64,000 nucleotides of DNA from Syngnathus acus (taxonomy: Eukaryota > Chordata > Actinopteri > Syngnathiformes > Syngnathidae). Both the position numbers and the translations under genes were made by a program. Below the pieces are notes generated by a model, which was not told where the DNA came from, made no database searches, and worked only from the letters and a program-made list of their open reading frames with translations. This document shows, piece by piece, positions 31,736-43,707 of the stretch (the first letter of the stretch is position 1; each line of letters begins with the position of its first letter). The stretch is from contig NC_051094.1 in assembly GCF_901709675.1 (NCBI RefSeq), positions 3,437,001-3,501,000 on the forward strand, in the 5' to 3' direction.

Positions 31736-33006
31736 TCCCAACTTGACGCCAATTAACTGATACAGCTTTGTTCACTTAATGTGCTCTGCACTGGTTGTTT
31801 TCGACAAACAAACAGACAAACAAAACCGGGCTACCAAATAGCATCCGTTTGATAGCCCTTTAAGCAACAGATACTTGAACACAAATGGATGGCGCAAACA
31901 CTTGTAGACAGATTATATAAAAAATATTCCAATCATTTATTCTTTATCCTCTGTGAAGAACGGCGAACGATACTGTAGCTTACAAAGGAGTTGGTACTAT
32001 CACCACGTCCATCGGTATGTTTGTACTCTTCTTCCACCAGGTGGCCAAGGCGCATATAATATGCACCGCACAATATTCGAAAAATTGCACCGAAACCGAA
32101 AAGTAACTCTTTAAATTGTCATTCCTATATGTTTTATGAAGTACATGACACTGTGACATAAGCAGTCAGCCAATAGACATCGAGTTAGTCTCGTGTTTCT
32201 TGTCACAACTTACGCAAATAACTTGACAGAAAATTGACAATCGGCTCTGGAATCTTTTTTTTTTGTTTCCGAGTTTGGGAAGCCCTATAGAGTTTATTTT
32301 AAAAAGGTGAAAAGCTCCATTTTGATTGTCCCCTTGACAGACTCGCACGTTCAAAATCAATCAGGATTGGCCATGACATCAATGAGTGTGCCACTTAATT
32401 TTTTTCTGTCAATCCCACCCCCATCCCCTCTTTGGGTTGTGTAAATTCTTCCATCAGAGAAAATAATTTTTGAAAAAAAAAACTGGAACATTTAGCAATG
32501 GTGTTACTTTTTATTTATCATTGTGAATATTTGATGATGTTTATTATCATGGTAGAAGATGAAAATGATGAAGGGTTTGCAATGAAGCTGGGGTCAATAA
32601 TTTAAAAAATATATTTTGTTGTTTATTGTAACATTTTTATTCTGCACAAAAAATATGACTATAAAATAAAAACTACAATTTTTTTTCCCGTACTTTAACA
32701 ATGCCACAAAATCTCCAAATTCACTTGAAGAACATTCCAGATGTCTCTGAATTGAAATAAACAACCCATTGCACAACAAGCACACAACTCGATCATAACA
32801 ACAACGCAGACTTCAATAATAATTTCACGTGCTTTTTTGAAATCTTTTACTCACCAGTGGTGCTTTTAACTGAAACGACATTGACTCCTACTGGTGGACG
32901 TTTGTAAATCAGCAAAACAAAAACAATGCTTAAAATGTGCAATTTGAATTGATGGCTTAGTGACATTTCTATGGCATTAGTATCAGTATAGTGTCAATTA
33001 TTCAGG

Positions 33007-33180
33007 GTGTATTCAGACCTGACTGTTTGGTCCACTTTAAACGGACCAGAGTTGGATTGGAAGGCTGGTCCGGACTTTTTGTGCGGGTGTGAATACACGC
33101 AAACGAATCCTGGTGCGGATAAAGTGGTCTCGGTTCACTTTCAAACGAACTCTGACGCGGTTCGCTTCAGGTGTGAATAC
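33007..33180. mobile_element. inverted-repeat (MITE-like) element
   Basis: GTGTATTCAGACCTG at 33007-33021 is the near-perfect inverse of CAGGTGTGAATAC at 33168-33180. A further internal copy GGTGTGAATACACG lies at 33086-33099. The interior (AAACGGACCAGAGTTGGATT, GGTTCACTTTCAAACGAAC) resembles a common fish non-autonomous DNA transposon family. No target duplication was identified with confidence. Confidence 0.5.
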
Positions 33181-34052
33181 AAATGGCGAAGATCCGCACC
33201 AATAGCACAAATATTCAGAGCGGGAACGCAGCGCGTAAGACTGACATTTTGGGTCGAAGCGGACGTTTTTTGCAAATTCCAGGGTTATTATTTTGTTTGG
33301 GAAGGGAGGGGGGGGGGGGCGTAAAAAGAAGTCACTTAAAAAAAAATGGGAGTTTGTCTTTTTTGTTCGGCCACCATTGTCGTGATTTAATTGCAGTTTG
33401 TTATTGGCTATTAGAAACGACATTAAAATGGGTTTGATGTAGCCTAGCAGTAAGACGTGACTTAATTAGTTTGTATGTTACTAACAAGTCAATGTGGACA
33501 AATGCAACATGTCCAAGGAGGTTAGGTACAGGAAAAGAGTGTAAAATGTTTTGCCCACCCTGTTTTTGTCCCCAATTTCATTTGGACTGGGGTGTGTAGA
33601 CCTTTTCTAGCCATTGGATGTTTCAAGACTGATTTTCTTGCGTTTTTCGTGAATGCCCTCAAATTATCGTTGTCCGTCTTTCCCAAGACCCTGTTTGTTG
33701 ATGACGCAACTTATCCGAAAGTGATTTTCTGTGCCGTTGCGATGACCACAAACAAATATTTTTCCAATCAATTATCCTGTAAATGAAAAAAAATCCCCCA
33801 AAATGGAAATATTATCTGCAAATCCGGGGGGGTTAAATGTTATATGTATTGTATAAATTTAAAACAAATAATCACACCTAGAATTCCCTTTCCAGCTTGA
33901 TTAGCCCCTTAAATTTTGTCCTGGCTGACGCCACTATTTTTGAGGTTCTGATTGCTTAAAATGGACGACATGAGTGCACATAACGCAGTTAGCAGCGCCG
34001 CCAAGCTGCAAAGCGTGTCGTTGTTTTCCATGCATTAAGCGCGCTCGACACG

Positions 34053-37000
34053 TCAGCCGATTAGCAGCGGGTTGAACGGAACCCCGGAGCAAATGTTTTC
34101 CTCGCCGTTTTGCGTTTGTCTCCTTTGCGGACCAAACAGGCGTCTGAACAGGGCCAGGACGACTCTCACCGTCAACCTGAGCAGCAGGAAGGCGAGCGGC
34201 GTGGCAATCTCCATCAGGTGAAAGATGGTGGCACTGAAGCGGCTCAGTGCGCACGTGAGCAGGAAGGCGGTGAGGGCCACGGCCGGGTACAGCGTCAGCT
34301 TGGCCAGCATAAAGACGTGCTCGGGGCCGCCATAGCGCACCGCCGGCCTCAGCGTCCGTTGCCCGCTGCCCTGCAGCGCCGCTACCCAGGTGGCCAGCTG
34401 GAACGCACCGGCGCCAAAGACAAGGACGCAGGCGGCTTGTACGGCGCGCCGCTCGTCACGCGAGGCGGCATGAGGCAGCTCGTGGGTGAGCCGAAAGGCC
34501 AGCGGCAGGCCCCCGACAAAAGCCAGGGACATGGTGTTGAGGAGGCCCATCAGGCGCGTGGCCTGGGCCACGTGCAGGAACAGTGAGTGGTGCGCGAACC
34601 AGAGCAGGCCCACGGTGGCGAAGGAGCCCAGGTAAGCCAGGTAGTCGGACCCGTACGGGCGCAGCGCCGCCACCAGGCTGTCATTGAAGCGCTGCCGCAC
34701 CGTGGCCGGTTCGGGGACGTTGTCCTCGCTGCAAAACAAAATGTTACCATTATTTTAAGTCCATTCACCTGCCAGTTATTTATTTTGATCAATGGATGAA
34801 TTGGGTTTACATTTTCTTTAATATAAAATTTAAAATAACATTTCTGTCACTTTATTGGAAAAACAAATGTTTTTCATGTGAGGGAAAACAATTTTTTACA
34901 AACAAATTGATGGTGATTCAGTTATTCGTTTGGTCATACATATTTCAGAAAATCAAAACGTTGATTGCTTGTTAATGTCCTATTTGGACTCACTTCAAAG
35001 ATTGCGTTCATGGCACGCCACTAAAATCTCAGGAGATTTACTCTCGCCAGGCTGAAATTACAAAGCATTGGACTATACCAGGTTCAAGTCTCAAAGCAAT
35101 GAATCCATTGTCAAAATGTGCTGAGGTGTGTGTGTGTGTGTTGTTGCTGTGGAGAGGAAACATTGTGATGTTGAAATGTAGTCATAATCCCACGTTTTCA
35201 GAATTTACCAATTGGTGCCGTGACCTGCATTTGCAGTACCTACCAAATGTCCAGGATGAGCAGCGTGGCCACAATGGCGTAGACGCCGTCACTGAAGGCC
35301 TCCACACGCTCTTTACTCAGCGGCTCGCTGGGCAGGAAGGTGTAAAACATCACCTGCTCCGGATCCTCCTCCGCGGGACCTCAAAAACACACTTTTATTA
35401 TTTTGAAAAGGGTTTGAATTCGGAAAAACCAAGAAGGTACCTACCGAGAAGTTTGTCCCGACACCACAGGACGCCCTGGGAGATGTACGGAAGGAAGATG
35501 ACAAGAGCAAGCAACACGTACGACTGAAGGAGAGGAAAAACAACTCATCAGGAACAAGAACATAGCAAGAACAACCCCAAATCGAAGAAAACAACTGACT
35601 CCCATCGGGATCTATTGATCTCACGTCAGGAATTGTCAAGTCACATGCTGATGCTATCACATCAGGAACAGTAACAGCACATATTCACGACAAAAGAACA
35701 TCACATCTGGAACAACAACATGAGGTGAGGGAGTCTGGACCAACCAGCTGGTAGCAGAAGAAGGAGCAAACTGCAGCCAGGAGGCACATGACAGGAACCC
35801 TCAGGAGGACTTTAAGGATGTGATGTCGGCACACGGTGCGGTCCTCACACGCTTGGATCTGATCCTGGAGCAGGAACGGACGACCGAAGGCGTACAAGAC
35901 GATCACCGACTGCGCAAAAACAACAACGCCAATGTCAAGTCAGGCTTGGAGATGCGTGCGCTAATGTCAATGACAGACCTGAATGAGACCGATGACCATC
36001 ACGCAGCCGCAGAAAAGAAGAATTCCAAGAATGTGCGAGGGAAAGGTCGCCATCAGCGAAAACTGCAAGCACGAGAAAAACTCTGCGGTGATGTCATTGG
36101 CGATGTGGTTTCTCAACAGATGGCGGCAATGAGACTGACTGTGTACGGCAGCAGGGTGATCAGCATCATGCACGCCTGAAACCCCAAACAGGAACGACAC
36201 AGAAGGGACAGCAATATCATATCGGGCTTGTAAAAGGAACTTCAGGCACAAAGTCCACATTAGTCCACATACAAGGTTGAGCAAGGCCAGAGTGTCATCG
36301 ATCCGCACGATCACTTGGAATAACCTGCAGCAGAAAAAAAGGACAAGTCAAACAAGAACTACAAGTCAGGTGAAATGAATCTGTTGTTGCCATGACAACA
36401 GGATCTTCTTCACACCTGATGTGCGCCGCCCAGGCCACAGTTACAATGAGGAAGGTCATCAGATAGACGGCCAACTTGGTGCTTAGCAGAAGCTGAAGGT
36501 TTTCATCCAGCTCCTGAAATGGAGATCCCGTTACCATGGTCACGTTACCGTACTGGACAACACTGATGTCACGCGTTACCTCATCGCCCTGCATCTTGGT
36601 GTGGGCCACAGGAAGAATCTGCGTGCACACACATTTGTTAATGGTGCTCATGTTTGTTGGCTATATTGGATGTCAAGGAAGCAAAAAAATTTAGGTAGCT
36701 TTGATTTAAAGTGCTTTTATTCGCCGTTTTGAGCAACAGCAAATAGCGTGTCCACATAAGCTTCTCATGTTGCTCATATTGGCCTCAAAATAAATAAATA
36801 CATTATTGTATGATATTGTTAAAAACAGCAGACAAAAACTGCAAGCGTTTGAGTCTTCCGCCATAGGACTGCCACGCCTACTTCTAAAAACGTTTTCTTA
36901 CGTCACCAGCACATACTTTGTAGTCGCCATCTTACCATGACGGTAGCGATGATGGAGAGGAGCGCGTCGCTGTAGGCCAGCAGCCGGTGCGAGGACTGCG

Positions 37001-37145
37001 TGCCGCCGTGAGCCTCTTCGACATCGTCCGAGGCGGCCAGGAGGCTCTCTGTGGACATGGCAGAGGCGTGCCGCTCCCCTTCCGCGTCCTCCCCGACGTG
37101 TTGCTCCTCTTCCGCCGCGTGGTCGTCACCTTCGTGTTGGCTCAT
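34053..37145 (-). CDS. tmem175: endosomal/lysosomal proton and potassium channel TMEM175
   Basis: Channel of late endosomes/lysosomes controlling membrane potential and luminal pH; in human a Parkinson's disease locus. Exons in transcript order: 36936-37145, 36580-36618, 36416-36513, 36273-36324, 36140-36175, 35979-36062, 35745-35909, 35445-35523, 35244-35379, 34053-34728; 524 aa (human 504). Two six-helix repeats are seen, each opening with the family motif: RLLAYSDALLSIIATVM in exon 1 (Tyr where human has Phe of FSD) and RVEAFSDGVYAIVATLLIL in exon 9. Also diagnostic are LAVYLMTFLIVTVAWAAHIR and FATVGLLWFAHHSLFLHV. The start codon follows a GC-rich leader; an acidic N-tail with EE/DD runs precedes repeat I. 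Intron 2 is only 66 nt and in frame. Confidence 0.95.
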
Positions 37146-37755
37146 CGCGGAGCTCGTCGCGCCCCTGCTCTGTTTGCAAACAAACAGACCTAACAGTCAG
37201 GTGACTCCAGGCGGCGGAGAAACCGTATGCGGAAGTGCGATGCGTCATTGAGACTTCTCCGAGGTCTCAGTCATTCAATTCAAATATTTATCATGACTCA
37301 CTTATTGAATAAAAATATGTTTTGATCTACTAAAAGCACAATAGGAGCCACCGTAAATTATTTATGCATATTTTTAAAGGTAAGCGCTAATGGGGTAAAG
37401 TAGTGTCACTTTTCTGCCTCTAGAGGGAAACAGCAGTCTAGCTTAGTGGTCATGTGTTTTTTTTTTTATTCAGTATTTTTTTTTTTTTTAATGAAATGAT
37501 TATAAACGTATACAATGTGAGTTGTACAGCAAGAAAATAATTGTATTCATTCTTTACATATTTTTAAACATACCTTTTTTAACCTGAGGAATTATAAACA
37601 ATAATAACCATTTGATTTATTTACGTCTGTCAAAATGTACGTAGTGTAAAACCAAAATATAAGTTACGTAACAACATTTACTAGTATTTCCTGTAATTCT
37701 TTCGGTTTTTTTCGGTTTTAACTGACTTTTCTATTCTAGTGAATCTAGCCGCAGT

Positions 37756-37769
37756 GGCGCCCCCTGGAG
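37756..37769 (-). promoter_or_regulatory. CTCF-like core motif
   Basis: GGCGCCCCCTGGAG on the + strand, that is CTCCAGGGGGCGCC on the minus strand, matching the vertebrate CTCF core, about 600 bp upstream of tmem175. Binding is inferred only. Confidence 0.4.
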
Positions 37770-39699
37770 TGTGGAAGCTTGACGGGATCTTACAGATCTG
37801 CCACCTGGGTGTGTCGCCCATGGCCCCGCCCCCAACCACCGCGGAGGATTTGACAGATGCTCTTCATCCATCATCATCGCATTATTGCTCTTGCTGGTCT
37901 TGCTCTCAAACTCCGCAATGGCTAGGTTCCTGACCGAAGTCCTGGGATGTGCACTTCCTGTGCGGGAGGTAAGGACTCCTCACCTTCTGATTTGCGTTGG
38001 ACTTTGTTTGGTGATGCTGAAGTTGTGGCCTTGGCAACAGGAGGAGGAAATGGGATGCTGCTTGACAGCTTGACACTCATGCCCGTGCGTTTTTGTAGTT
38101 TGCATTTGACTCTATTTTTAAAAGAGGCAAAAATGAAACTGGTAGTAAAACGGAACAAAGAAAAAGCCCCCAAAAAAAGGCAGAGGAGTCAACTGTTATG
38201 TACATTAAGAGCTGACATGTCACTCTTTTGGTTGTTTTTGTTTATACTGTTGCCTTTACATAGAATTGGAACGGCTGGGCATTGCATAATGACACACGCG
38301 CACACACACACATCAAATCGAGCAGATTGCAATGATGTCTGATGGATTAGCAGCTATGCCTGTGCTGTTTTTGGATTACAGCTGTGTGTGTGTGTGTGTA
38401 GGGGGTGGTCGGGTGCATGTGTGTGTGTTTGTGGATTATGAAATGATGGGGGAAATGTGTCACGGGATGACAGAAAATGAAGGATGGTGCGCCAGTCAGA
38501 CAACAGTTAAATAAAAAAATCATCAGTCATCACTCAGATATTTGCTCTATTTTAAGATAAGCGTTAAAGCATAAATTAACAATGTGTTGATAATCATAGA
38601 GGTAGTACGAATGCTGTGTCTGGAACCTGTCAGTTAATCATCAGGGTAAAATATTTCAATATATGGTCCACCGCCAGTTCGTGGGACTTTTAATACTTGG
38701 TCCTTCCAATCCCAAAGATTCTTAGAGCCTTCAAAAGTACTTTACGCCCTTAGCAAAGTATTCCTTTGGCTTTTAATTGACTGTATTAGCACAAGACTGT
38801 ATTAGCACAGGACGGACACAATAGTCCGCTACTGCAGCATTTGGAACTGGTACTTCTTGGAAAGATTAGAGTTCCTAGATCTTGAAAAAAAATAAAAATA
38901 CAATCTCCCCCAGGAGGGTCTCATTTTGAGCCCCATGAAATAAATACCTTGGAAAGCAATTCTTCTTGCCCTCTAAACACAAACAAAACTCCACCTAAAA
39001 ATGCTTTTAATCTTTGGTTGTTTTTGTATGAGTGTAAATATTTTCTTATGTGTTGTGTCACCCCCAAATACGCCCACACGCACAGGTTATATAACGGCGC
39101 CAAGCCGATTGTGTGGAAACAAGGAAGGACAGTGTGTGGCTTCACGTAAACACTCAAGCACGAGGAAAGACTTAGCCAGCTGGGAATGTCAGTTCTGGAC
39201 ACTGTGCATGCGTGCGTGTGTCTGTGTTGGGATGGAAATGTGCAACAGATACAAAGTGATGGAGTTTTCGATCTTTTGCACACGCCCACCAAAAAAAAAT
39301 CATAGTTTGAGACATCTGGAAAAAAAGTGTGACTACTTTTGAATGAGCCCGAGCATACCGCTAGGCTATGTGCGGGCAAGTCTTGATGAGGCAGCATGTG
39401 GCCCATTGCCTGAGGTTATGCCATAGCTCGTGTTTGGGGGCTGGTGTAAGCGTTCAATCATTTCCTATCTGGGATTTAGCCAGACGCCCCTCCCCCTTTG
39501 GCCCGCTAGCACGCACTGGAAGGAATGTGTCCTTCCGAGGGTCACTGTGGCGATCCTCCCTTCCGACAAGTTTGGAATGTCTGCTGTGCCCCATGCCTGT
39601 TTCTTTCTGCTTGTAAATTGATCCTGACCACACATGGAGCCGGTCTCCTGTGAACCCCCCTTTGGTCTACATTCTCCCACCCACCCTTGCTGTCAATCA

Positions 39700-40070
39700 G
39701 CAGCTAAGCAGCGTCAGACCTTCATCCTTTCTACAGCTTTGTCCTGATTACGCACCAGTCCCAATCTTGGTCACGGTCAAGCCACAGGTCCTGATCTCGA
39801 CTTTGGTCCCCGTTGAGACCAAGTCCCGTTATATGCCCTTGGTCCCCGTGTCCCGAGTCTGTCGTTGTCCGAGTATCCCTTGCAAATTTTGTATTTGGCT
39901 CGAGGCTCCGGTCCCATTCGAGGCCTGGTCCTGTCATATGCTATGATTCCGCTCTAGGCTGCTGCCCTATTTTATGCCTTAGTCCTGCTTTGGGCTTTCG
40001 TTCCAGTCGAGGCCCTAGTCTTGGTATATGCCTTGATTCTCTCAAGGATCTGGTCCTGATGTATTAATGA
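39700..40070 (+). repeat. degenerate minisatellite with GGTCCTG/GGTCCC core
   Basis: Imperfect units of about 20-30 bp built from GGTCCTGAT, TTGGTCCCCGT, TATATGCCTTG and GAGGCC. Individual units are too diverged to count reliably. Confidence 0.5.
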
Positions 40071-41048
40071 TTGCGTCTGAAGCCAAGAAGCTCGGAACCG
40101 GCACCGGTACGTAACGGCCGTCATTCGTTCAGTCATGTAGCCTTTGGATGGCCAAGTACCCGCACCGGGTTTGACTATCAAATTTACACCTCAGATCCAG
40201 GTGCTGGAGCTCCGCACTTGTCTGGTCCGGGAGCAGGCCTGCAAGTGCAAAAGCGGGGCGACCAGCAGTAGCGCGCGGGCCGCCGAGGTGTCCAGCGAAC
40301 TCCATCACTTATTTACCATCACTTATTTACCAAAGGGGAAAGCTCACCATCGTGCCAACGCGGAAGCGTCGGTTGCGGTCAGGTCGGGTGCTTTCTAAAG
40401 TCACCAGTTCCATACATTGAGTTCCATACATACATCCAGTTCCATTGATACCATTTCAAAAACGTGGTCATTTTGCTTCAAAGCGGACTCGTGCTGGCCA
40501 CCAATGTCCAAATAGCAAACTTGACGTTTCTGGTTTTCAAGATTTTGTCCTCGTCTCTGTGTGTCCTGCGATTGACTGGCAAACAGACGGGAGGACTATT
40601 TCATTTGTTAGGTCTTGCCCATGCGCTTTTCTGCGGTCAACCCTGCGTGGTCATTCCGCCAAAACGGATTCATGGGGAAACTTCAATCTATGCTGCTTAA
40701 TCCCGCTTCATGTAATATGTTCACTGAATGGATGAATGAATGACATGTATCCAAATTAGGATTTCAGATCTGTTTTTGGCCCATTTGAAATGTCATAAAT
40801 CATAACATTTTGTCAATACTGGTGGTAAAGCCAAAAAAAAAAAAAAAAGCCAAAAACGAGGCAAAAATGTAAGCACTCCTTTTATAGCATTAATTCTTTT
40901 CAAATTTAATTTCAGGAAAACAAACTAGGTAGAGAAAAGTGGATGCGAGAGTGGTGGAAAAACCAACCGGGGGAAATCGAGACAATAAAAAGAAAGAGGA
41001 ACCGATTGGAGAGAGGAGGTGTAGCTCTCTCTTTTCTCCTCTCTTCTG

Positions 41049-41344
41049 ATTGGCTGTCAGCCTTACACTTAAAAGCTCGCAGCCTCGCACTGAGTTCGAG
41101 AGCCTCGGACCGAGACGGAGAAACAGACGTGCGAGCGAGAGGCATCATTGACGCGCCTTCTCGCGGCTTCCATTTCGCCGTCACCCAACTGACTCCTCTC
41201 AATCTGGATTCGTTGTTGCAGTTTTTCGTTTTGTCTTTCTATTTGCCTTTTTTTGGCCTCAAAAGTCCGTTGACGTGACGTGGACAAAAGTATTGAGACA
41301 GCTGTAGAGAAAGGGGAAAGGACGCAGGCCCACCTGAAGTCCAG
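41049..41344 (+). promoter_or_regulatory. rasgef1b: putative rasgef1b promoter and non-coding first exon
   Basis: An inverted CCAAT box (ATTGG, 41049-41053), an AT-rich CACTTAAAAG about 15 bp on, and a following CpG-bearing segment end at a consensus donor, CAG|GTAAAT (exon end 41344). TGACGTGACGTGG (CRE-like) lies inside near 41270. The rasgef1b start codon lies in an internal exon (acceptor 43694-43695), so an upstream non-coding exon is required. The position of the transcription start is a guess. Confidence 0.45.
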
Positions 41345-41394
41345 GTAAATTGAACACACATTCTGGGTGTGCGCATGCGTGTGAAAGACTTTTT

Positions 41395-41412
41395 GGGGGG
41401 GGGGGGGGGGGG
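41395..41412 (+). repeat. poly-G run
   Basis: About 18 consecutive G on the + strand, followed by GCGG. It lies 50 bp downstream of the putative first-exon donor of rasgef1b, in the transcribed sense. Confidence 0.9.
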
Positions 41413-43707
41413 CGGACTGAAATATGCAATAAATAGAACGTACCGGAGTGGGTAAAAATAGAAATAAGCAAATAACAAATGGGTTTATGATAAAAATAGG
41501 AATAAAGTCACAATTTCAAAAAACAACATTGAAATACAAAACAGCATGGACGAGGGAATACTTTTTTAGTAAAAAAAAAAATAAAAATATATATATATAT
41601 AATGTATAATATTTGAAAAATAAAACTAACACAAATAGCATGTATAAGGTTGCAGTCTATAATTAAATGATACTTAGTCTCAAACACCAGGTGTAGAAAA
41701 AAAATAGGATTAGTAATAGTGTCGATTATTAATGAAGTGACTTTTTAGTCAGAGTCACTCAAGTTAACAATCTTCACTTGATTTGATTGACATGACAAAT
41801 TTCACACTCGTACTATAATATGAATCAATGGCCGTGTGTTTTCAATGCTAGTATGTTTGGAGCCACACGCACACATTTGCACACCTTCTGGCTAAGAGGA
41901 TTCCCACCCCGTGTCCTGCAATTTAATCGTTAATCCCTCATGTCCTCTTGATTTGGCCACATTTCATTTCCTAGCTCTGACTTATTTCCAGAGTTTGGAA
42001 AATTAATATTTTTATTTCTGAATGTATCTTTCAAAGTATCAGATTTGTCCTCACGTATAGCCAGATGGCTAAACACTCACAATGTAAACAAAGACCCCGC
42101 TATCTTGTGGGTTTGTTTCACTCTGCTAGCTTGCAAGCTAAATTAACGACAACGTGTGAAAAATAATGCTTTTGTCCATCAGGGTATGCCCCCCAAAAAC
42201 CAAACATTGTACAAAACTAGTGTTACAGTCGTCACTCGGCACTATTGAGCTTCACTCTATGATCCATTTGATCAATGTTGGACCCCTGATCTGATCCGAG
42301 AAGGCGGCGTCGTGTGTCCGAAGAGCACTTTCATCTCCACATGACATCATCCGTCCTCAGGCGTCGTCCAGGGCGATGTCACAGATGACACTCCCTTTTG
42401 GCTCGTTCCACTCGGCTTGATCAAACAAGTGGCGAACAATGTAACACCCGATAGCTCATCCTAGAAACATTTGGCTCCAGAAAAATTAATCTCCTGGAGC
42501 CAATTTCATTTGGCAGCGTGACATTTGGTCGGAGTGTCTATCATGACCTGAGGCACACAAAAATGTCTCAGCAAGGCGTCTTCCAAAAGTCTGATCATTA
42601 GCTTTGAAACGGCCATTTTCGGCTCACTTTGGACATCTCAGGGTTCTTCTAGATTTCACTTGGAGAATTCTACTCTTGAAAATATTTTTTTGCTTTAAAA
42701 CACCAAGGACTGAACTGAAACAAACACCTTACACATAAGCACTCTTGCCCCCCCCCCCACACATCTTTGGTTTCACATACGGGCCCTCAGATGAAGTCCA
42801 CGTGCGTCTCGGCTAGCCCATTCATGAACTCAAGTGCAGGACATTTCCATGAGAAAAGAGAGCGAGGCAGCGGGAACATCTGCCACACCATGTGGTGGTC
42901 ACGCTCACACAAACAGAACACAAAAGTCCATCTTTGTTGACACTCAAGCCTTTAGCATAGTCAGATCACGGACATGTTTTTTTGTTGCTGTATAAAGCAT
43001 AACAAAGAATAAGAGAGCAGGTTATTTGATTCTTAAGTGCTAGCTAGATATATAGCTAATTGTGTTTTTAAATTGCCGTACATTAAACGCAAGAATGTCG
43101 GAATCGTGTCTGCCATGTGAAAGTATTTTTACTTTTTCCCGCCAGTAATTCATTCGATGGGCTGTTTACAACGATGATTTCAGAATTTGCTTCAATGTTC
43201 TCGACAAAATGTGAAAGTGAGAAGTGTTTTCTGCTTGCATTGTTAGCTATCGGTGTTACGCAAAAACAAATACCAAATGTTTTTGGAGCAAATTTAAAAC
43301 ATTGAATTCTTTATCTTTTAAGTCAATTTTCCTGAAGCTTCCAAACTTTACACAACGAGCGTTTATGGGTTCTAGTTGTTTACTTTGAGTTGTTTTTCTT
43401 CCCACTTCCGTCCCCTCATCTGTTTTTGTCTTTTTCGGGGCATCGCCCGGTTCTGATTTAGCTTCTCGCGGTTTTCGGCAAGGTCGCGCAGGGTTCAATT
43501 TTGGCGGGCCAGCTGCGAGGCGAAATAGCGGTCATCTCTAATCCGGTGCAGCATTCCTGCTCTCGCAGACCGTGCTTTTCTTCCTCACGTCCAAACAAAG
43601 CAAAAGCCAAAAGACCGTCGTCTTGAAAACGTCTAGAAACAGTTATTCTAACCGTCAGCGTCTGCGGTCCTGACCCGCTTGTTTTGCTTTTGCAGGACAA
43701 CAAGAGC

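Larger units (their letters stand above)
29929..34052. other. intergenic region between cds1 and tmem175 (convergent 3' ends)
   Basis: No protein-coding homology seen on either strand. It contains the cds1 3' UTR (no canonical AATAAA close to the stop; an A-rich tract at 30070-30091), GCTAAC/GCTAGC-rich stretches at 30180-31210, a 62-bp-offset tandem duplication (31626-31735), and a hairpin-type repeat (33007-33180). The stretch 33290-34052 is AT-rich with nothing recognisable apart from the tmem175 3' flank. Confidence 0.75.
37146..43695. other. intergenic region between tmem175 and rasgef1b (divergent 5' ends)
   Basis: Upstream flanks of two divergently transcribed genes. I recognise no protein-coding gene. 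It contains the tmem175 5' flank, a CTCF-like word at 37756-37769, GT-rich patches (38280-38440), a degenerate GGTCCTG/GGTCCC minisatellite (39700-40070), an isolated exon-like open segment (40195-40287), a likely rasgef1b first exon (ending 41344), a G run (41395-41412), and AT-rich sequence from 41450 to 43650 with nothing recognised. Confidence 0.75.

Noticed and set aside
34110-34586. 158-codon open frame on the + strand
   Set aside because: Antisense shadow of the last tmem175 exon; glutamine/glycine-rich with no homology.
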